A DNA stretch of 64,000 bases from Methanobacterium aggregans (GCF_017874455.1 NZ_JAGGLN010000004.1:62001-126000), one strand, 5' to 3'; shown: positions 40,839 through 51,344, counted from the stretch's first letter. The notes: generated by a model from the sequence alone, not told the origin. A program made the numbers and translations.

Positions 40839-42316
40839 TTTCCTACCTCCCCTTCAGCCATTTCCCCATGTGAAATCTCTTCTTTGATATCTTCATTGGT
40901 ACTTCCTTCAGTTTCGTATTCAAATTCCAGCATATTCCAAACTGGATTGTATATGGCAGCATATATATCCTTTGTAAGGTTTAAAAAGCCTTCAAATCCT
41001 ATATAAGGACCATTTTCGTAGGAATGGATGAGAACACATGGTACGCCCATTTTGTGGGCTAAATACTTTTCTTTTACACCGGAAAGCATGAGATCTGGCT
41101 TGCATTTTTCTATTATTTCTTCCATTTCCAGGGAGTTTGGGTCGTCAAATATTATGGTTCCTTCATCCACACGCTCTTTGATCTTTCCGTATCCATCTTC
41201 GTGTTCAAACATGGTAGATACTGCAATTACCTCCATTCCAAGCTCCTCTTGAAGAGGCCTTGGGAAGTGCCAGTTTTTTGGACCTCCTGAAAAAACCCAG
41301 ACCTTTTTGCCCTTGAGTTTTTCACGGTAGAAATCTAGTTGAGGTCTTATTTCTTTCATTCTGCTTTCTATAACCTCTTCTGCTTTATCCTCCAATCCAA
41401 AATATTTTCCAACCGCCCTTAAGTTCTCTGCACAGTACCTTGGCCCAAAGAAGTCCACTTTCATGTAGGGCACTCCATATTTTTCCTCTATGAGATCTGC
41501 TATGTAGGTTGCAGAACGCTGACACCTGACAAGGCTGAGTTTGGCCCTGTGCATCCAGCATATCTCATCATGGGTTGAATCACCTGAGAATGATGATAAT
41601 ATCCTTATTCCCATCTCATCGAAGTAGGATTTAATGATCCAAAGATCCCCATCTATGTTGTACTCCCCTATAAGGTTGACATCGTAGGGTGTTGTTTCCA
41701 ATGGTTCTTTGGTACCTACAAGACAGTCAAACAAGGTATGGTTTGCAACGTGGTGTCCTTTAGACTGTGTTGGACCTGAAAAACCAGGGGCGTTAAATGC
41801 TACAACATCTTTACCCAGTTCTTCAGAGAGTTCTTTGGCCACTGCATCCATGTCGTCACCTATCAGACCAACAGTACATGTTGAATATGTGTATATTGCA
41901 TTGGCTTCTGGGAATTCCTTTGCAGTTTCAAGGATGGTTTGTCGTAGTTTTTTCATCCCTCCAAAAACCACGTCTGATTCCTTGAGGTTAGTTCCAACGA
42001 TGTATTTGAGGTTGAAATTTTCTATTGGAAATTTACTTCCATCAGGCATGTCCGGACTGGTTGGATACCTCTTACTTCCATATCCATAAGCTGTGCAACC
42101 CACAGGTGAGTGGACAACATGTGCAACATCCTTTATGGCTCCAGTTATAACACCTTTAACACCTGCAAATGCACAACCCCTCTCAGTCATACATCCTGGA
42201 ACTGTCTTGGTATTGCAGGCAGGAATATCTTCCGTGGGATCTGCTTTATCCTTAACATAAGTGTGTTTTTTTCTTTCGGGAATATCCTTATCCACATCAA
42301 AAAGTTTGTAAGGCAT
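40835..42316 (-). CDS. nifD: Nitrogenase molybdenum-iron protein alpha chain
   Basis: 493 residues. P-cluster ligands: Cys 48 (ERGCAFAG), Cys 74 (SPVGCTAYG) and Cys 147 ([12 protein letters not shown]). FeMo-cofactor ligands: Cys 265 ([11 protein letters not shown]) and His 431 ([13 protein letters not shown]). Substrate-channel residues Gln 184 and His 188/189 are in [12 protein letters not shown]. All key residues of a working molybdenum nitrogenase are therefore present. It follows nifI2 after an unusually long 315-base gap that holds a 20-base palindrome. Confidence 0.96.
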   Translation of the reverse strand: MPYKLFDVDKDIPERKKHTYVKDKADPTEDIPACNTKTVPGCMTERGCAFAGVKGVITGAIKDVAHVVHSPVGCTAYGYGSKRYPTSPDMPDGSKFPIENFNLKYIVGTNLKESDVVFGGMKKLRQTILETAKEFPEANAIYTYSTCTVGLIGDDMDAVAKELSEELGKDVVAFNAPGFSGPTQSKGHHVANHTLFDCLVGTKEPLETTPYDVNLIGEYNIDGDLWIIKSYFDEMGIRILSSFSGDSTHDEICWMHRAKLSLVRCQRSATYIADLIEEKYGVPYMKVDFFGPRYCAENLRAVGKYFGLEDKAEEVIESRMKEIRPQLDFYREKLKGKKVWVFSGGPKNWHFPRPLQEELGMEVIAVSTMFEHEDGYGKIKERVDEGTIIFDDPNSLEMEEIIEKCKPDLMLSGVKEKYLAHKMGVPCVLIHSYENGPYIGFEGFLNLTKDIYAAIYNPVWNMLEFEYETEGSTNEDIKEEISHGEMAEGEVGK

Positions 42317-42407
42317 TATAATTCTCCTTTATTCTTTAAATTTCTTTAATAAATGCTTCATTTATTTCAATTGGCTTATTTTAATCTGATCTTAGTTAAA
42401 AACATTC

Positions 42408-42427
42408 AAAGAACTTAAAAGTTCTTT
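42408..42427 (-). other. 20-bp perfect palindrome between nifI2 and nifD
   Basis: AAAGAACTTAAAAGTTCTTT (arms of nine bases around AA) lies about 90 bases upstream of nifD. In RNA it would fold as a 7-bp stem with a six-base loop, followed on the minus strand by a GTTTTT tract. The surrounding 315-base gap (42317-42631) has no convincing gene. It may be an attenuator, an mRNA-processing site or an operator for an internal promoter. Confidence 0.5.
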
Positions 42428-42631
42428 AAAGGTCCTATTCAAGGCCCCATATAGTTCATTAATTCAAGTTTAAGTTGTGAGTTGAATTGTATTTGAAATT
42501 GGATGGTGTGGATGAATGGGGTGAACTAGTTGGAAGGTTTAAACTCCCATTTCAAATGAGGGGTTATAGAAGTTTTATTGGATATTCGAAGTTCTCTGAA
42601 CATTTCAATTTTCAAATTATAATATTTTGGT

Positions 42632-43000
42632 TTAATCTATCGCTCTTTCTCCTCTTTCATCAGTTCTAACTCTCACAGCATCCATTATTGGGCAGACAAA
42701 AATTTTTCCATCACCTATCTGTCCTGTGTGGTTAACCCTCATTATGACCTCAACAACGAGAGATGCATCCTCATCTGGAACAACCAGTGATATCATTCTC
42801 TTGGGTATGTAACTCATGGTTCCTTTTTCCTCTAGAAGTTGCGGCTCCTGAATATCAAAGGAAACTTCCCCTATTATGGCCTTCTGTTTTCCTCTACCCA
42901 TAACCCTACGAGCAGTCATTGCAGGGAATCCTAGGGTATCCAGAACATTTTTGGTCTGAGCCATTTTTTTAGGGCGTATTATGGCAATTATCTCTTTCAT
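42632..43000 (-). CDS. nifI2: PII-family nitrogenase regulator NifI2
   Basis: 122 residues, a PII (GlnB-like) fold starting MKEIIAIIRPKKMAQTKNVL. The T-loop region (near 37-60) is longer than in GlnB and includes the insertion seen in NifI2, and the C-terminal HTGQIGDGKIFVCPI is the nucleotide-binding motif. With NifI1 it senses 2-oxoglutarate and ATP and, when ammonium is available, binds and inhibits NifDK directly (established in Methanococcus maripaludis). Confidence 0.95.
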   Translation of the reverse strand: MKEIIAIIRPKKMAQTKNVLDTLGFPAMTARRVMGRGKQKAIIGEVSFDIQEPQLLEEKGTMSYIPKRMISLVVPDEDASLVVEVIMRVNHTGQIGDGKIFVCPIMDAVRVRTDERGERAID

Positions 43001-43025
43001 TTATGCACCCCCTTAATTTTATAGA

Positions 43026-43343
43026 TTATAATCCTTCTGATCTTGTTCTTACTGTGTAGACAGATTCAACATCACTTACAAATATTTTTCCATCACCAAA
43101 ATTCCCTGTAAATGCAGATTCGTTGATTTTTTCTATTATTTCAGGTATTCCCTCATCTTCTGCAACCAGCATGAGCATCACCTTGGGAAGTTCATCGTAG
43201 TAGATCTTATCCAACTGGATACCCCTCTGTTTTCCACGTCCAATTACATCCATTTTGGTGAGAGCAACATATCCGGACTCTGCAAGGGTTTCTACAACTT
43301 CTTCTATTTTATCTGGCCTCAATATTGCGCGTACCATCTTCAT
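43026..43343 (-). CDS. nifI1: PII-family nitrogenase regulator NifI1
   Basis: 105 residues; start MKMVRAILRPDKIEEVVETL and C-terminal FTGNFGDGKIFVSDVE show the PII fold. It lacks the uridylylated tyrosine T-loop of enteric GlnB. It is encoded 25 bases upstream of nifI2 and works with it as a hetero-oligomeric sensor for ammonium switch-off of nitrogenase. Its place directly after nifH matches other methanogens. Confidence 0.95.
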   Translation of the reverse strand: MKMVRAILRPDKIEEVVETLAESGYVALTKMDVIGRGKQRGIQLDKIYYDELPKVMLMLVAEDEGIPEIIEKINESAFTGNFGDGKIFVSDVESVYTVRTRSEGL

Positions 43344-43390
43344 TTTTTTAATCTCCTAATCCAAATTAATTTAAAAAAATTAAAGGGTTT

Positions 43391-44218
<828 letters not shown>

Positions 44219-44244
44219 TTAAACCTCTCTTGATTATTTTTTTA

Positions 44245-44260
44245 GTTAAAATCGATTTTA
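44245..44260 (-). promoter_or_regulatory. Perfect 16-bp palindrome in the nifH leader
   Basis: TTAAAATCGATTTTAA lies about 27 bases upstream of the nifH start codon, well downstream of the promoter, so it would be part of the mRNA leader or a second protein-binding site. Its symmetry is exact; significance in AT-rich DNA is uncertain. Confidence 0.35.
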
Positions 44261-44353
44261 ATAGAGTATTTATTCATAAATATCCTTTTAAACCGATTTT
44301 TTTAATCCTTAATTCAATCACTTCAGGGTTCACCTCGAAGTTTATCGGAATAA

Positions 44354-44367
44354 GGAAACCTACTTCC
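44354..44367 (-). promoter_or_regulatory. NrpR-type operator of the nif operon
   Basis: GGAAACCTACTTCC fits the GGAA-N6-TTCC site bound by the methanogen nitrogen repressor NrpR. It lies 26-39 bases downstream of the TATA box in the direction of nifH, overlapping the expected transcription start, which is the position of the main operator in Methanococcus maripaludis. Additional GGAA half-sites flank it (44347 and 44385). Confidence 0.8.
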
Positions 44368-44392
44368 GACAACAATACATGTGCGGAAGAAG

Positions 44393-44400
44393 TATATAAA
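44393..44400 (-). promoter_or_regulatory. TATA box of the nif operon
   Basis: Read on the minus strand, TTTATATA preceded by the purine-rich CACAAAC (a BRE-like element) is an excellent archaeal promoter, placed for a transcript start near 44368-44372, inside the NrpR operator. Confidence 0.7.
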
Positions 44401-44497
44401 GTTTGTGATAGGTATTTGAAAAATGTTCAGTAATTTCAGATATAATATAAAACAAATTAGTGAAAATTAATAAAAGGCTGTGATCATTAAGAGAGTT

Positions 44498-44767
44498 TCA
44501 ATTCCATGAGAATGGATGCTTTTTAGATAAGTTTTTATCGTATGCAAACCCCACTATATCTATCTTTTTTAAAAGGTGTTTGTGAAAGGTGTTTGAATCA
44601 AATCTTGCAGTGCCTTTGATACTGCTGGTTACTAATATCTTTATATCAATATTCATCGATCTATTAACTGATAGAAAGTCCATTTCATCAAAGTCAATAT
44701 GCAGTTCAAGTATGAATTCATTGTTTACTAAAATGATTAGGATAAAAATATAATCAAGGGATACCAT
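44498..44767 (-). CDS. Doubtful small protein antisense to the GT-C gene start
   Basis: An 89-residue frame with plausible protein-like composition (LHIDFDEMDFLSVN, then KILVTSSIKGTARFDS). Its only ATG, at 44767, overlaps the start codon of the opposite gene, and no ribosome site precedes it, so it may be a decayed gene fragment or chance. It occupies part of the 547-base spacer 44219-44765, whose left half holds the nif promoter elements. Confidence 0.25.
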   Translation of the reverse strand: MVSLDYIFILIILVNNEFILELHIDFDEMDFLSVNRSMNIDIKILVTSSIKGTARFDSNTFHKHLLKKIDIVGFAYDKNLSKKHPFSWN

Positions 44768-46340
44768 GAAGTTGGAGAGAAAAAATTTTAAGGGAAAATT
44801 AATACTGATTCCTGCAGTTGCAGCATTTTTATTGGCATTGATACCAACACTAACCCATAACTGGCCCTTAAGCTGGGACATATTTTACCATGTTCAGTAC
44901 GCAAAAATATACTCCCAGTATGGATTTACACTGGTAGATCCGCTCTTGAATGCACCCACAGGTCAGGTCATAGGGTATCCTCCGCTTTTCCATCTGCTGC
45001 TTGCTGCCCTTGGAACAGTTCTTAAGGTTGACTACTTCCAGATAGCCAGGTTCATGCAGCCATTCATTGCAATGTCCATAGTGCTCTCTGTAAGCTACGT
45101 TGCCAAAAAGCTCTACGGAGAAATTGCGGGCATGTCCACAGGTTTTCTCCTGATTTCAAGTTACATGTTAACCCGTCTACTACTTCCAATACCTGAAAAC
45201 TTAGCCCTGATATTCTTACCCCTTTCAGTTTACTTTTATTACATCTCCATAACTAAAAGAACATTAAAATACGCAGTTATATCTGGAATATTATTCATAC
45301 TAGTCTGTTTAAGCCATCAAGCAGCAATATTATGTTTATTACTGGTTATAATATCATTCACCCTACTTGAAATAATATTAAGCCGTAGGATCACTGTTTT
45401 AAAGAATTTTGGTGCATTCCTCTCTGTGGGAATTATTTTAGGAATTATGGGTTTAATCATGCTTTTAATATTAAAACCAGGACTTTTAAACACTATTATG
45501 CAAAAGGGAATAGAAGCCATTGGTTTTGGAACGAAACTCTACTACAACAAAACCTTCAGTAACATAGGATACCTGAGCCATCTTGGAGCTTTCGTTTCCT
45601 TGTTTGCACTGGTAGGGGCCATTGCAAGCATGAAATTAAGGTCTAAAAAAGGATTGTTCATGTTAACATGGATACTTGTGCTCTTCTTGTTGAGCAAAGC
45701 CTACTGGTTTGGTATAAATGTTATATCATACAGGGTCCTTGTTTACATCCTCATACCCATGACCATACTGGGAGGATTTGGTTTAAGCCATGCTTATTAC
45801 CATCTTAAAGATTATAAACGATTTTCTTCACCCAGGTTCAGATCTGCATTTTTAATAGCTTTACTTGGCTTGTCAATGTTCTTTGGAGTTTTAACCGTTA
45901 CAAATTCTGAGATGGGGGTTTTCTATGCTAAACCTGCATCTGGAAACTTCCAGATAGCACCTCCAACAGCATCAGAGGTTGAACTTGCCAGCTGGTTCAA
46001 GGCAAATGGAAACAGAAGTGAATCAATTTTAACAACAAATCAGTATTCCGGGATGCTCGTGTCAAGCTATGCTGAAATGCCAATGCACTACAACTTCGAA
46101 AATTTCAACAGCACCACTTCAAAGTCAGTTTTCCAAAAGGAAGGTATAGGTTACATAGTGCTGGACAAGCGCCTTACAATACCCTCAGAGAATGGAACAT
46201 TCTACCTGCAGAAGGAGAATTCTGAGTTCTATCCACTTTACTACTACACTGTAAACATTTCTTCGCACTTGAGTGAGATAGTTCCAAGCTTTGCAGAGCT
46301 TGTGTATGAAAATCAGGACTTTTTGGTTTTCAAAGTTTGA
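44766..46340 (+). CDS. GT-C-like multi-spanning membrane protein
   Basis: 524 residues with about eleven membrane helices and a C-terminal extracytoplasmic domain of about 130 residues (from ASGNFQIAPPTASEVELASW). The first loop carries SWDIFYHVQYAKIY near residue 38, like the acidic loop of GT-C glycosyltransferases that use polyprenyl-phosphate sugars. Such proteins glycosylate S-layer or surface proteins on the outer membrane face. The donor and acceptor cannot be inferred. Its start overlaps a doubtful antisense frame. Confidence 0.7.
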   Translation: MKLERKNFKGKLILIPAVAAFLLALIPTLTHNWPLSWDIFYHVQYAKIYSQYGFTLVDPLLNAPTGQVIGYPPLFHLLLAALGTVLKVDYFQIARFMQPFIAMSIVLSVSYVAKKLYGEIAGMSTGFLLISSYMLTRLLLPIPENLALIFLPLSVYFYYISITKRTLKYAVISGILFILVCLSHQAAILCLLLVIISFTLLEIILSRRITVLKNFGAFLSVGIILGIMGLIMLLILKPGLLNTIMQKGIEAIGFGTKLYYNKTFSNIGYLSHLGAFVSLFALVGAIASMKLRSKKGLFMLTWILVLFLLSKAYWFGINVISYRVLVYILIPMTILGGFGLSHAYYHLKDYKRFSSPRFRSAFLIALLGLSMFFGVLTVTNSEMGVFYAKPASGNFQIAPPTASEVELASWFKANGNRSESILTTNQYSGMLVSSYAEMPMHYNFENFNSTTSKSVFQKEGIGYIVLDKRLTIPSENGTFYLQKENSEFYPLYYYTVNISSHLSEIVPSFAELVYENQDFLVFKV

Positions 46341-46598
46341 ATTTCAGGAAAATTTAACCCTTCCTACACAGTTACTTCATTTTTTTTTTAATAGGTTATT
46401 TTAATAAATTTTATCATGCAAACTGATTCATAAGTGCATATAACTTTAAAATTTACTCTAATTTATTCAAAGCACAACCTATTTTAGGACTTTATGGGAA
46501 TATGATTACGGAAATATATATGGAACTTAGGACTATCTATATAGAGACAATGTAAGTAAGAATGAAAAAAGAAATCCAAACTTACTGTGAGGGTCAGA

Positions 46599-48314
46599 AT
46601 GAAAAAGATAAAGATCATAGAAACAGCGTACCGAGATGCGCATCAGTCACTCCTTGCAACAAGGATGAGAACCAGGGATATGTTACCAATTGCCGAGAAA
46701 ATGGATGAAGTTGGATTTTTCTCCCTGGAAGCTTGGGGAGGTGCAACCTTCGACAGCTGTATAAGGTACCTCAACGAGGATCCATGGGAACGCCTGGTTG
46801 AACTTAAAGAAGTCCTGAAAAAGACCCCGATACAAATGCTGCTTCGAGGCCAGAACCTCCTGGGTTACAGGCACTACCCCGATGATATAGTCAGAAAATT
46901 CGTTGAAAAATCCTATGAAAACGGTGTGGATGTTTTCAGGATATTCGACGCCCTTAACGATATAAGAAACATGGAACTTGCAATAAAAGTTGCAAAAGAA
47001 CAGGGAGCCCATGTTCAGGGAACAATAAGTTACACTGTAAGTCCTTTCCACACAATAGACAAGTACGTGGAATTTGCAAAGGAATTAGAAGCATTAGAAT
47101 GTGATTCAATAACCATTAAAGACATGGCAGGATTAATATCCCCACATGACACTTATAAACTTGTTAAAAGTCTTAAAGAGGAAACAGACCTCATGGTTAA
47201 CCTCCACTGCCACTGTACAAGCGGTATGACTCCAATGAGTTACTATGCAGCATGTCAAGCAGGTGTGGATCTCCTGGACACTGCAATATCGCCTCTGGCA
47301 TGGGGTACTTCCCAGCCCCCTACAGAGAGTATAGTTGCAGCGCTTAAAGGTACTCCTTGCGATACAGGCCTTGATCTGAAGCTTTTAAGTGAAATAAAGA
47401 AATACTTCGAGGAGATACGTAAAAAGTACAGCGGCCTCATAGACCCAATAACTGAAAGGGTTGATACAGATGTCTTGTTATACCAGATACCTGGAGGAAT
47501 GCTTTCAAACCTGGTTTCACAGCTTAAAGAACAGAATGCACTTGACAGGTACGAGGATGTGCTTGAGGAGATGCCCCACGTGCGTGAGGAACTCGGCTAC
47601 CCCCCACTTGTAACACCAACAAGCCAAATAGTTGGAATACAGGCAGTTATGAACGTTCTAAGCGGTGAAAGGTACAAAAACGTTTCAAAAGAAGTTAAGG
47701 ATTACATCAAAGGATTCTATGGAAAACCTCCAGCCCCGGTCAATCAGAAAATTGCTGAAATGATCATTGGAGATGAAAAACCAATTGACTGCAGACCTGC
47801 AGACCTACTGGAACCTGAACTTGAAAAATTCAGGAGGGAAGGTGAAGAACTGGGCATAATCAAGAAGGAAGAAGATGTTTTAACCTATGCACTTTACCCT
47901 GCAGTTGCACCTAAATTCCTGAGGGGTGAAGCAGAGGAAGAGGAAATTCCATCCCCTGAAAAACTTGCTCCATCTGAAGCTCCTGCACTCCCAACAGAGT
48001 ACAATGTTGAGGTTGACGGAGAGGTTTTCGATGTTAAGGTTGTTCCAACGGGCTACATGGAAATAGAATCCGTGGGGACCAAGGCGCCATCGGGACCTGT
48101 TGAAGGCGGAGTCACATGCAGTATGCAGGGAATGATCCTGAAGCTCAAGGTAACAGAGGGTGACAAAGTCAATGAGGGAGATGTTGTGGCAGTTCTTGAA
48201 GCCATGAAAATGGAAAACGATATTCATGCCCCTCAGTCTGGAACAGTTGAGGAAGTCTTCGTGGATGAGGGAGATACAGTCAACCCTGGAGAAGCCCTGA
48301 TGGTCATAAAATGA
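46599..48314 (+). CDS. pycB: Pyruvate carboxylase subunit B
   Basis: About 571 residues from ATG 46599, preferred over the in-frame GTG at 46587 because GAGGGT lies between them. The N-terminal carboxyltransferase barrel begins IIETAYRDAHQSLLATRMR and carries the biotin-site Lys in ITIKDMAGL. After a Pro/Glu-rich linker (about 460-480) a biotinyl domain ends the protein, with the target lysine in LEAMKMEND near 538. It transfers carboxyl from biotin to pyruvate, giving oxaloacetate for the incomplete reductive TCA route of methanogens. The partner biotin carboxylase PycA is not in the window. Confidence 0.95.
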   Translation: MKKIKIIETAYRDAHQSLLATRMRTRDMLPIAEKMDEVGFFSLEAWGGATFDSCIRYLNEDPWERLVELKEVLKKTPIQMLLRGQNLLGYRHYPDDIVRKFVEKSYENGVDVFRIFDALNDIRNMELAIKVAKEQGAHVQGTISYTVSPFHTIDKYVEFAKELEALECDSITIKDMAGLISPHDTYKLVKSLKEETDLMVNLHCHCTSGMTPMSYYAACQAGVDLLDTAISPLAWGTSQPPTESIVAALKGTPCDTGLDLKLLSEIKKYFEEIRKKYSGLIDPITERVDTDVLLYQIPGGMLSNLVSQLKEQNALDRYEDVLEEMPHVREELGYPPLVTPTSQIVGIQAVMNVLSGERYKNVSKEVKDYIKGFYGKPPAPVNQKIAEMIIGDEKPIDCRPADLLEPELEKFRREGEELGIIKKEEDVLTYALYPAVAPKFLRGEAEEEEIPSPEKLAPSEAPALPTEYNVEVDGEVFDVKVVPTGYMEIESVGTKAPSGPVEGGVTCSMQGMILKLKVTEGDKVNEGDVVAVLEAMKMENDIHAPQSGTVEEVFVDEGDTVNPGEALMVIK

Positions 48315-48565
48315 CCTTAATCTCCTTATTTTTTAACCTTCATCAATTTTGTTTATAGTTTTTAAAACTTCTTTTAAAATTATCTTATTTTTTTAGAAAT
48401 AGTGACTTCTTTAAATTTTTTTTAGCTTCGAAGATTGAAAATTCGTTACTTGAAGATATAAAAAAAGAGTAAAAAAGAAAAGAATGGAATTTTGTATCTT
48501 GACTAGTTTTATTTGAATATAAAAAAAAATTTGAAGGCGAGAAAAGGAAATTAAAGTCCATAAAT

Positions 48566-49255
48566 TCATTCCATGTAAAGAGTTTTATCAGGAATTCCCG
48601 ATTCTTTAAATGCCCTTTTACGTCTCATACAGGATTCACAAACACCACAGTGCTCTTTTTCATCTTTGTAACATGAATAACTCATGTACATTGGTGCCCC
48701 TATCCTGTCACCAAATTCTACAATCTCCCTTTTATTCATACCAATTACCGGTGCTTCAATCATTATATCATCAAAGGATCCAATATCCAAAACCTTGTTG
48801 AATGCTTCTAAAAATTCTTTGGAGTTATCAGGGAAGGTTACAGCTTCCTCCAGGTCCCAGCCAACTATGATTATTTCAGCACCCTCCGCCTCTGCAAATG
48901 AGGTTGCAATGGCTGTAAAAACAACGTTACGTCCAGGAACCCATACCTTACGTGCTGTTTCATTACAGATTTCTTTATCATCCAGTTCATGCTCATGGAG
49001 TTCAGGTATCTCCTCACTTGATGTCAGAGCTGAACCACCTAAGTTTGCAAGCCATGGCAGTTCCAAAACCGTGTGTTTCATATCCAATTTTTCACATATG
49101 GAACTTGCAGCCTTTATCTCCCTTTCAGCACTTCTCTGACCGTAGTTGAAGGTTAAAGCGTGAATTTCATATTCATCCCTAAAACTGGACGTTGCAACTG
49201 TTGAATCCAGACCTCCTGAGAGGACTGCTATTGCCTTTTTCTTTTCTGACACCAT
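48566..49255 (-). CDS. queC: 7-cyano-7-deazaguanine synthase
   Basis: 229 residues. The PP-loop motif SGGLDSTVATS is at residues 14-24. Four zinc-binding cysteines lie near the C-terminus in SCYKDEKEHCGVCESCMRRK. The enzyme converts 7-carboxy-7-deazaguanine to preQ0 with ATP and ammonia; in Archaea preQ0 is inserted into tRNA and becomes archaeosine. It is a single gene; queD/queE are not adjacent. Confidence 0.94.
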   Translation of the reverse strand: MVSEKKKAIAVLSGGLDSTVATSSFRDEYEIHALTFNYGQRSAEREIKAASSICEKLDMKHTVLELPWLANLGGSALTSSEEIPELHEHELDDKEICNETARKVWVPGRNVVFTAIATSFAEAEGAEIIIVGWDLEEAVTFPDNSKEFLEAFNKVLDIGSFDDIMIEAPVIGMNKREIVEFGDRIGAPMYMSYSCYKDEKEHCGVCESCMRRKRAFKESGIPDKTLYME

Positions 49256-49379
49256 TTGTACACCTGTGAACTTTAATAATTTGATTCTATCATCTATTGA
49301 TTTTGTCTATTATATTCTGTAACTATAAAATTGGTTTTCAGTGAAGGAATTTTGAATTAAATGAATTAATAATCTTGGA

Positions 49380-50579
49380 TCATGATTTAAATTTCTTGAA
49401 TGCATCTTCAGCCATTGCCATAATATCTTTAACTGGAATTCCAGTTTCAATGGAAACTTCTTTTGCATCCTCATATTCAGTTTTGCTGCTTACAATGTCC
49501 TCTCCAATCAACCCCACTTTTATCCTTATACTTTTTTTCATCCCATTTACATCCACTTCAACAGGTACTATTTCCCTTGAAACAGTGCTACGATGACTGT
49601 AGGGTAAAAATCGAACACCCAGAGTTCCTGTCTCTCTTATGATTGCCTCTGCAATTGCATCAGAATCTTCAGGCTTTGTTATTACCCTGAGAAGATGTCC
49701 GGGCCTGTTTTTCTTGGTCAGAGTGGGTATGATGGTAACGTCCCTTGCTCCCTTCTCCATCAACCTGTCAAATGTATGCCCCAGAACCTCTCCTGTAACA
49801 TTGTCCAGGTTGGTTTCAAGTATGTACACCTTGTCCATTGGAACATGTGAATCACCTGTGATAATCCTTAAAACGTTTGGGATGGAGAGTTCATATTTTC
49901 CAGCACCGTAAACCACAGTTTTGTCTGTTACCATGGGATAAAATTTGCAGAACTCATCAACCATGTTAACAAGGAGGGCCGCACCTGTTGGTGTTGCAAG
50001 CTCCTGTTCAACAGGTCCGCCGAAGGTTGGAACGTTCCTCAGGATCTCAAGGGTTGCAGGTGCAGGAACACTTAAAACACCATGCATACTTTTTATTCTA
50101 CCACCTCCAAGGGCAACTGGCATTCCGTAAACCTTCTGTTTGTTCAATCCAAGTTTGAAAAATGAGTAAGCTGCACCCACAACATCTGCAACTGCATCTG
50201 CAGCCCCAACCTCATGGAAGTGCACTTTCTCCATAGTTGTGCCGTGAACCTTTGATTCTGCCTCTGCAAGTGTTTTAAAAACTTTTTTAACGAACCCAGT
50301 TACTTCCGGACCAACATCAGGGTGATTAATACTGTCAAAGCCATTGAGAAGTTCCATGTAGGTTACAGGTTCCTTATCCCTGCAATTGACATCCGCGTAG
50401 GTTGCAGATATCCCTGATTTTTTAACTTGGGATATTTCCACCTTTACATCTCCAAAGTGTGATGCATAATGTTCCATGACGCTTATGATATCTTCATGAT
50501 CCACTCCAAGGGATGCTAAAGCTCCAACCATCATGTTTCCAGATATTCCTGAGTTTTGAGGGTCTATGATAACTACCAT
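49380..50579 (-). CDS. larC: Nickel pincer cofactor biosynthesis protein LarC
   Basis: 399 residues in one uninterrupted frame (bacterial larC is often read through a frameshift). The family motif [19 protein letters not shown] lies near residue 115, and [21 protein letters not shown] near 165. LarC inserts nickel into the pyridinium thiocarboxylate cofactor of lactate racemase-like enzymes. LarB, LarE and LarA homologues are not in the window, so its client is unknown. Confidence 0.88.
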   Translation of the reverse strand: MVVIIDPQNSGISGNMMVGALASLGVDHEDIISVMEHYASHFGDVKVEISQVKKSGISATYADVNCRDKEPVTYMELLNGFDSINHPDVGPEVTGFVKKVFKTLAEAESKVHGTTMEKVHFHEVGAADAVADVVGAAYSFFKLGLNKQKVYGMPVALGGGRIKSMHGVLSVPAPATLEILRNVPTFGGPVEQELATPTGAALLVNMVDEFCKFYPMVTDKTVVYGAGKYELSIPNVLRIITGDSHVPMDKVYILETNLDNVTGEVLGHTFDRLMEKGARDVTIIPTLTKKNRPGHLLRVITKPEDSDAIAEAIIRETGTLGVRFLPYSHRSTVSREIVPVEVDVNGMKKSIRIKVGLIGEDIVSSKTEYEDAKEVSIETGIPVKDIMAMAEDAFKKFKS

Positions 50580-51058
50580 CTTTTCACGATCACTTCGTTA
50601 GGTTTAAGAATCCTATGATAAATTTAGGACAGATCTCTATTTTTATACGCTACTATTTATGCTATTGATGTTTCTTAGTTCTTGTTGAAAATGTTAACTG
50701 ATAATTTTTTTGAAAGCCTCACCAAGCCCTGAATGATATCGTTGGCTGTAAAACTTTTTTTAAGGCTATGCTAATCCTGCCTTAAGTGAACTGTCCTAAA
50801 AAATTACAACCAACAATAAATCATCTGAAGAATTTTAAAATTTGAAAAAAGTTTTTAGAGTCTTCATAAAACTTACAGCATAATATTATGATTATTTATA
50901 AGTTTGTTTAGATAAATTTTAAGGCAGGTTACCTAAAAAAGATCCTTTTAAAGAAAAGTTTAAAGAAAAGTTATTTCTAAGAGAATCTGAAAATAGAAAA
51001 AAGCTAAAAATAAACCATCAAATCATTATCTGAAAATAAATTTAAGGGGAGGTTTGTA
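50580..51058. other. Spacer with a 12-bp tandem duplication
   Basis: 479 AT-rich bases between divergent starts. It contains TTTAAAGAAAAG twice in tandem (50947-50970), a TATA-like TTTATAAG near 50896, and a distant 10-bp inverted repeat (TTTAGGACAG at 50623-50632, CTGTCCTAAA at 50791-50800). No further gene was found. Confidence 0.4.
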
Positions 51059-51136
51059 ATGGACTGGAAATCTGTGGCTGTTTTTATAATATTTACGGTG
51101 ATATTTTACTTTTTAATATCCTTCCTGCTGCACTGA
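51059..51136 (+). CDS. 25-residue hydrophobic membrane peptide
   Basis: ATG 51059 follows GGGGAGGT (51047-51054) at ideal distance, one of the best ribosome sites in the window. The product (MDWKSVAVFIIFTVIFYFLI, then SFLLH) is essentially one transmembrane helix with a Lys near the N-terminus. It converges on the zinc-ribbon gene at 51168. Tiny membrane proteins of this type often bind larger membrane complexes; no partner is indicated. Confidence 0.6.
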   Translation: MDWKSVAVFIIFTVIFYFLISFLLH

Positions 51137-51167
51137 AACCTTTTTGAAACTTCAATAGCTTCAAATC

Positions 51168-51344
51168 TTATTCTTTTTGTTTCTCTGGGAGGTTAACCAT
51201 GTGGAAGGTGTAGTAACGGGCAAATCCACAGTCCCTGCAGCGTATCTCCATTGTGTACTCATCAACTGTTATGTCGTGGATGGTTGCATCACCGCAGTTG
51301 TAGCACTTGGCAGATTTTTCAAGTTTCCAAGCTTTAACTGTCAT
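51168..51344 (-). CDS. Stand-alone zinc-ribbon protein (58 aa)
   Basis: 58 residues with two CxxC knuckles: [11 protein letters not shown] and [14 protein letters not shown]. The whole protein is closely similar to the last 50 residues of the gene just upstream ([10 protein letters not shown] and [14 protein letters not shown]), so one is a duplicate of the other's zinc-ribbon domain. The ATG overlaps the upstream stop (ATGA), so the two are translationally coupled. It probably binds Zn2+; a role with RNA polymerase-like or regulatory complexes is speculative. Confidence 0.85.
   Translation of the reverse strand: MTVKAWKLEKSAKCYNCGDATIHDITVDEYTMEIRCRDCGFARYYTFHMVNLPEKQKE

Noticed and set aside
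42487..42669. 60-residue plus-strand gene between nifI2 and nifD
   Set aside because: It runs into nifI2 on the opposite strand, has no ribosome site and an unconvincing composition.
44498..44881. 127-residue minus-strand protein
   Set aside because: Its first third lies antisense inside the GT-C gene; only the shorter version was kept, at low confidence.
50623..50800. Transposon-like inverted repeat pair
   Set aside because: The two 10-bp arms enclose only about 158 non-coding bases with no target duplication, so an inserted element is not supported.
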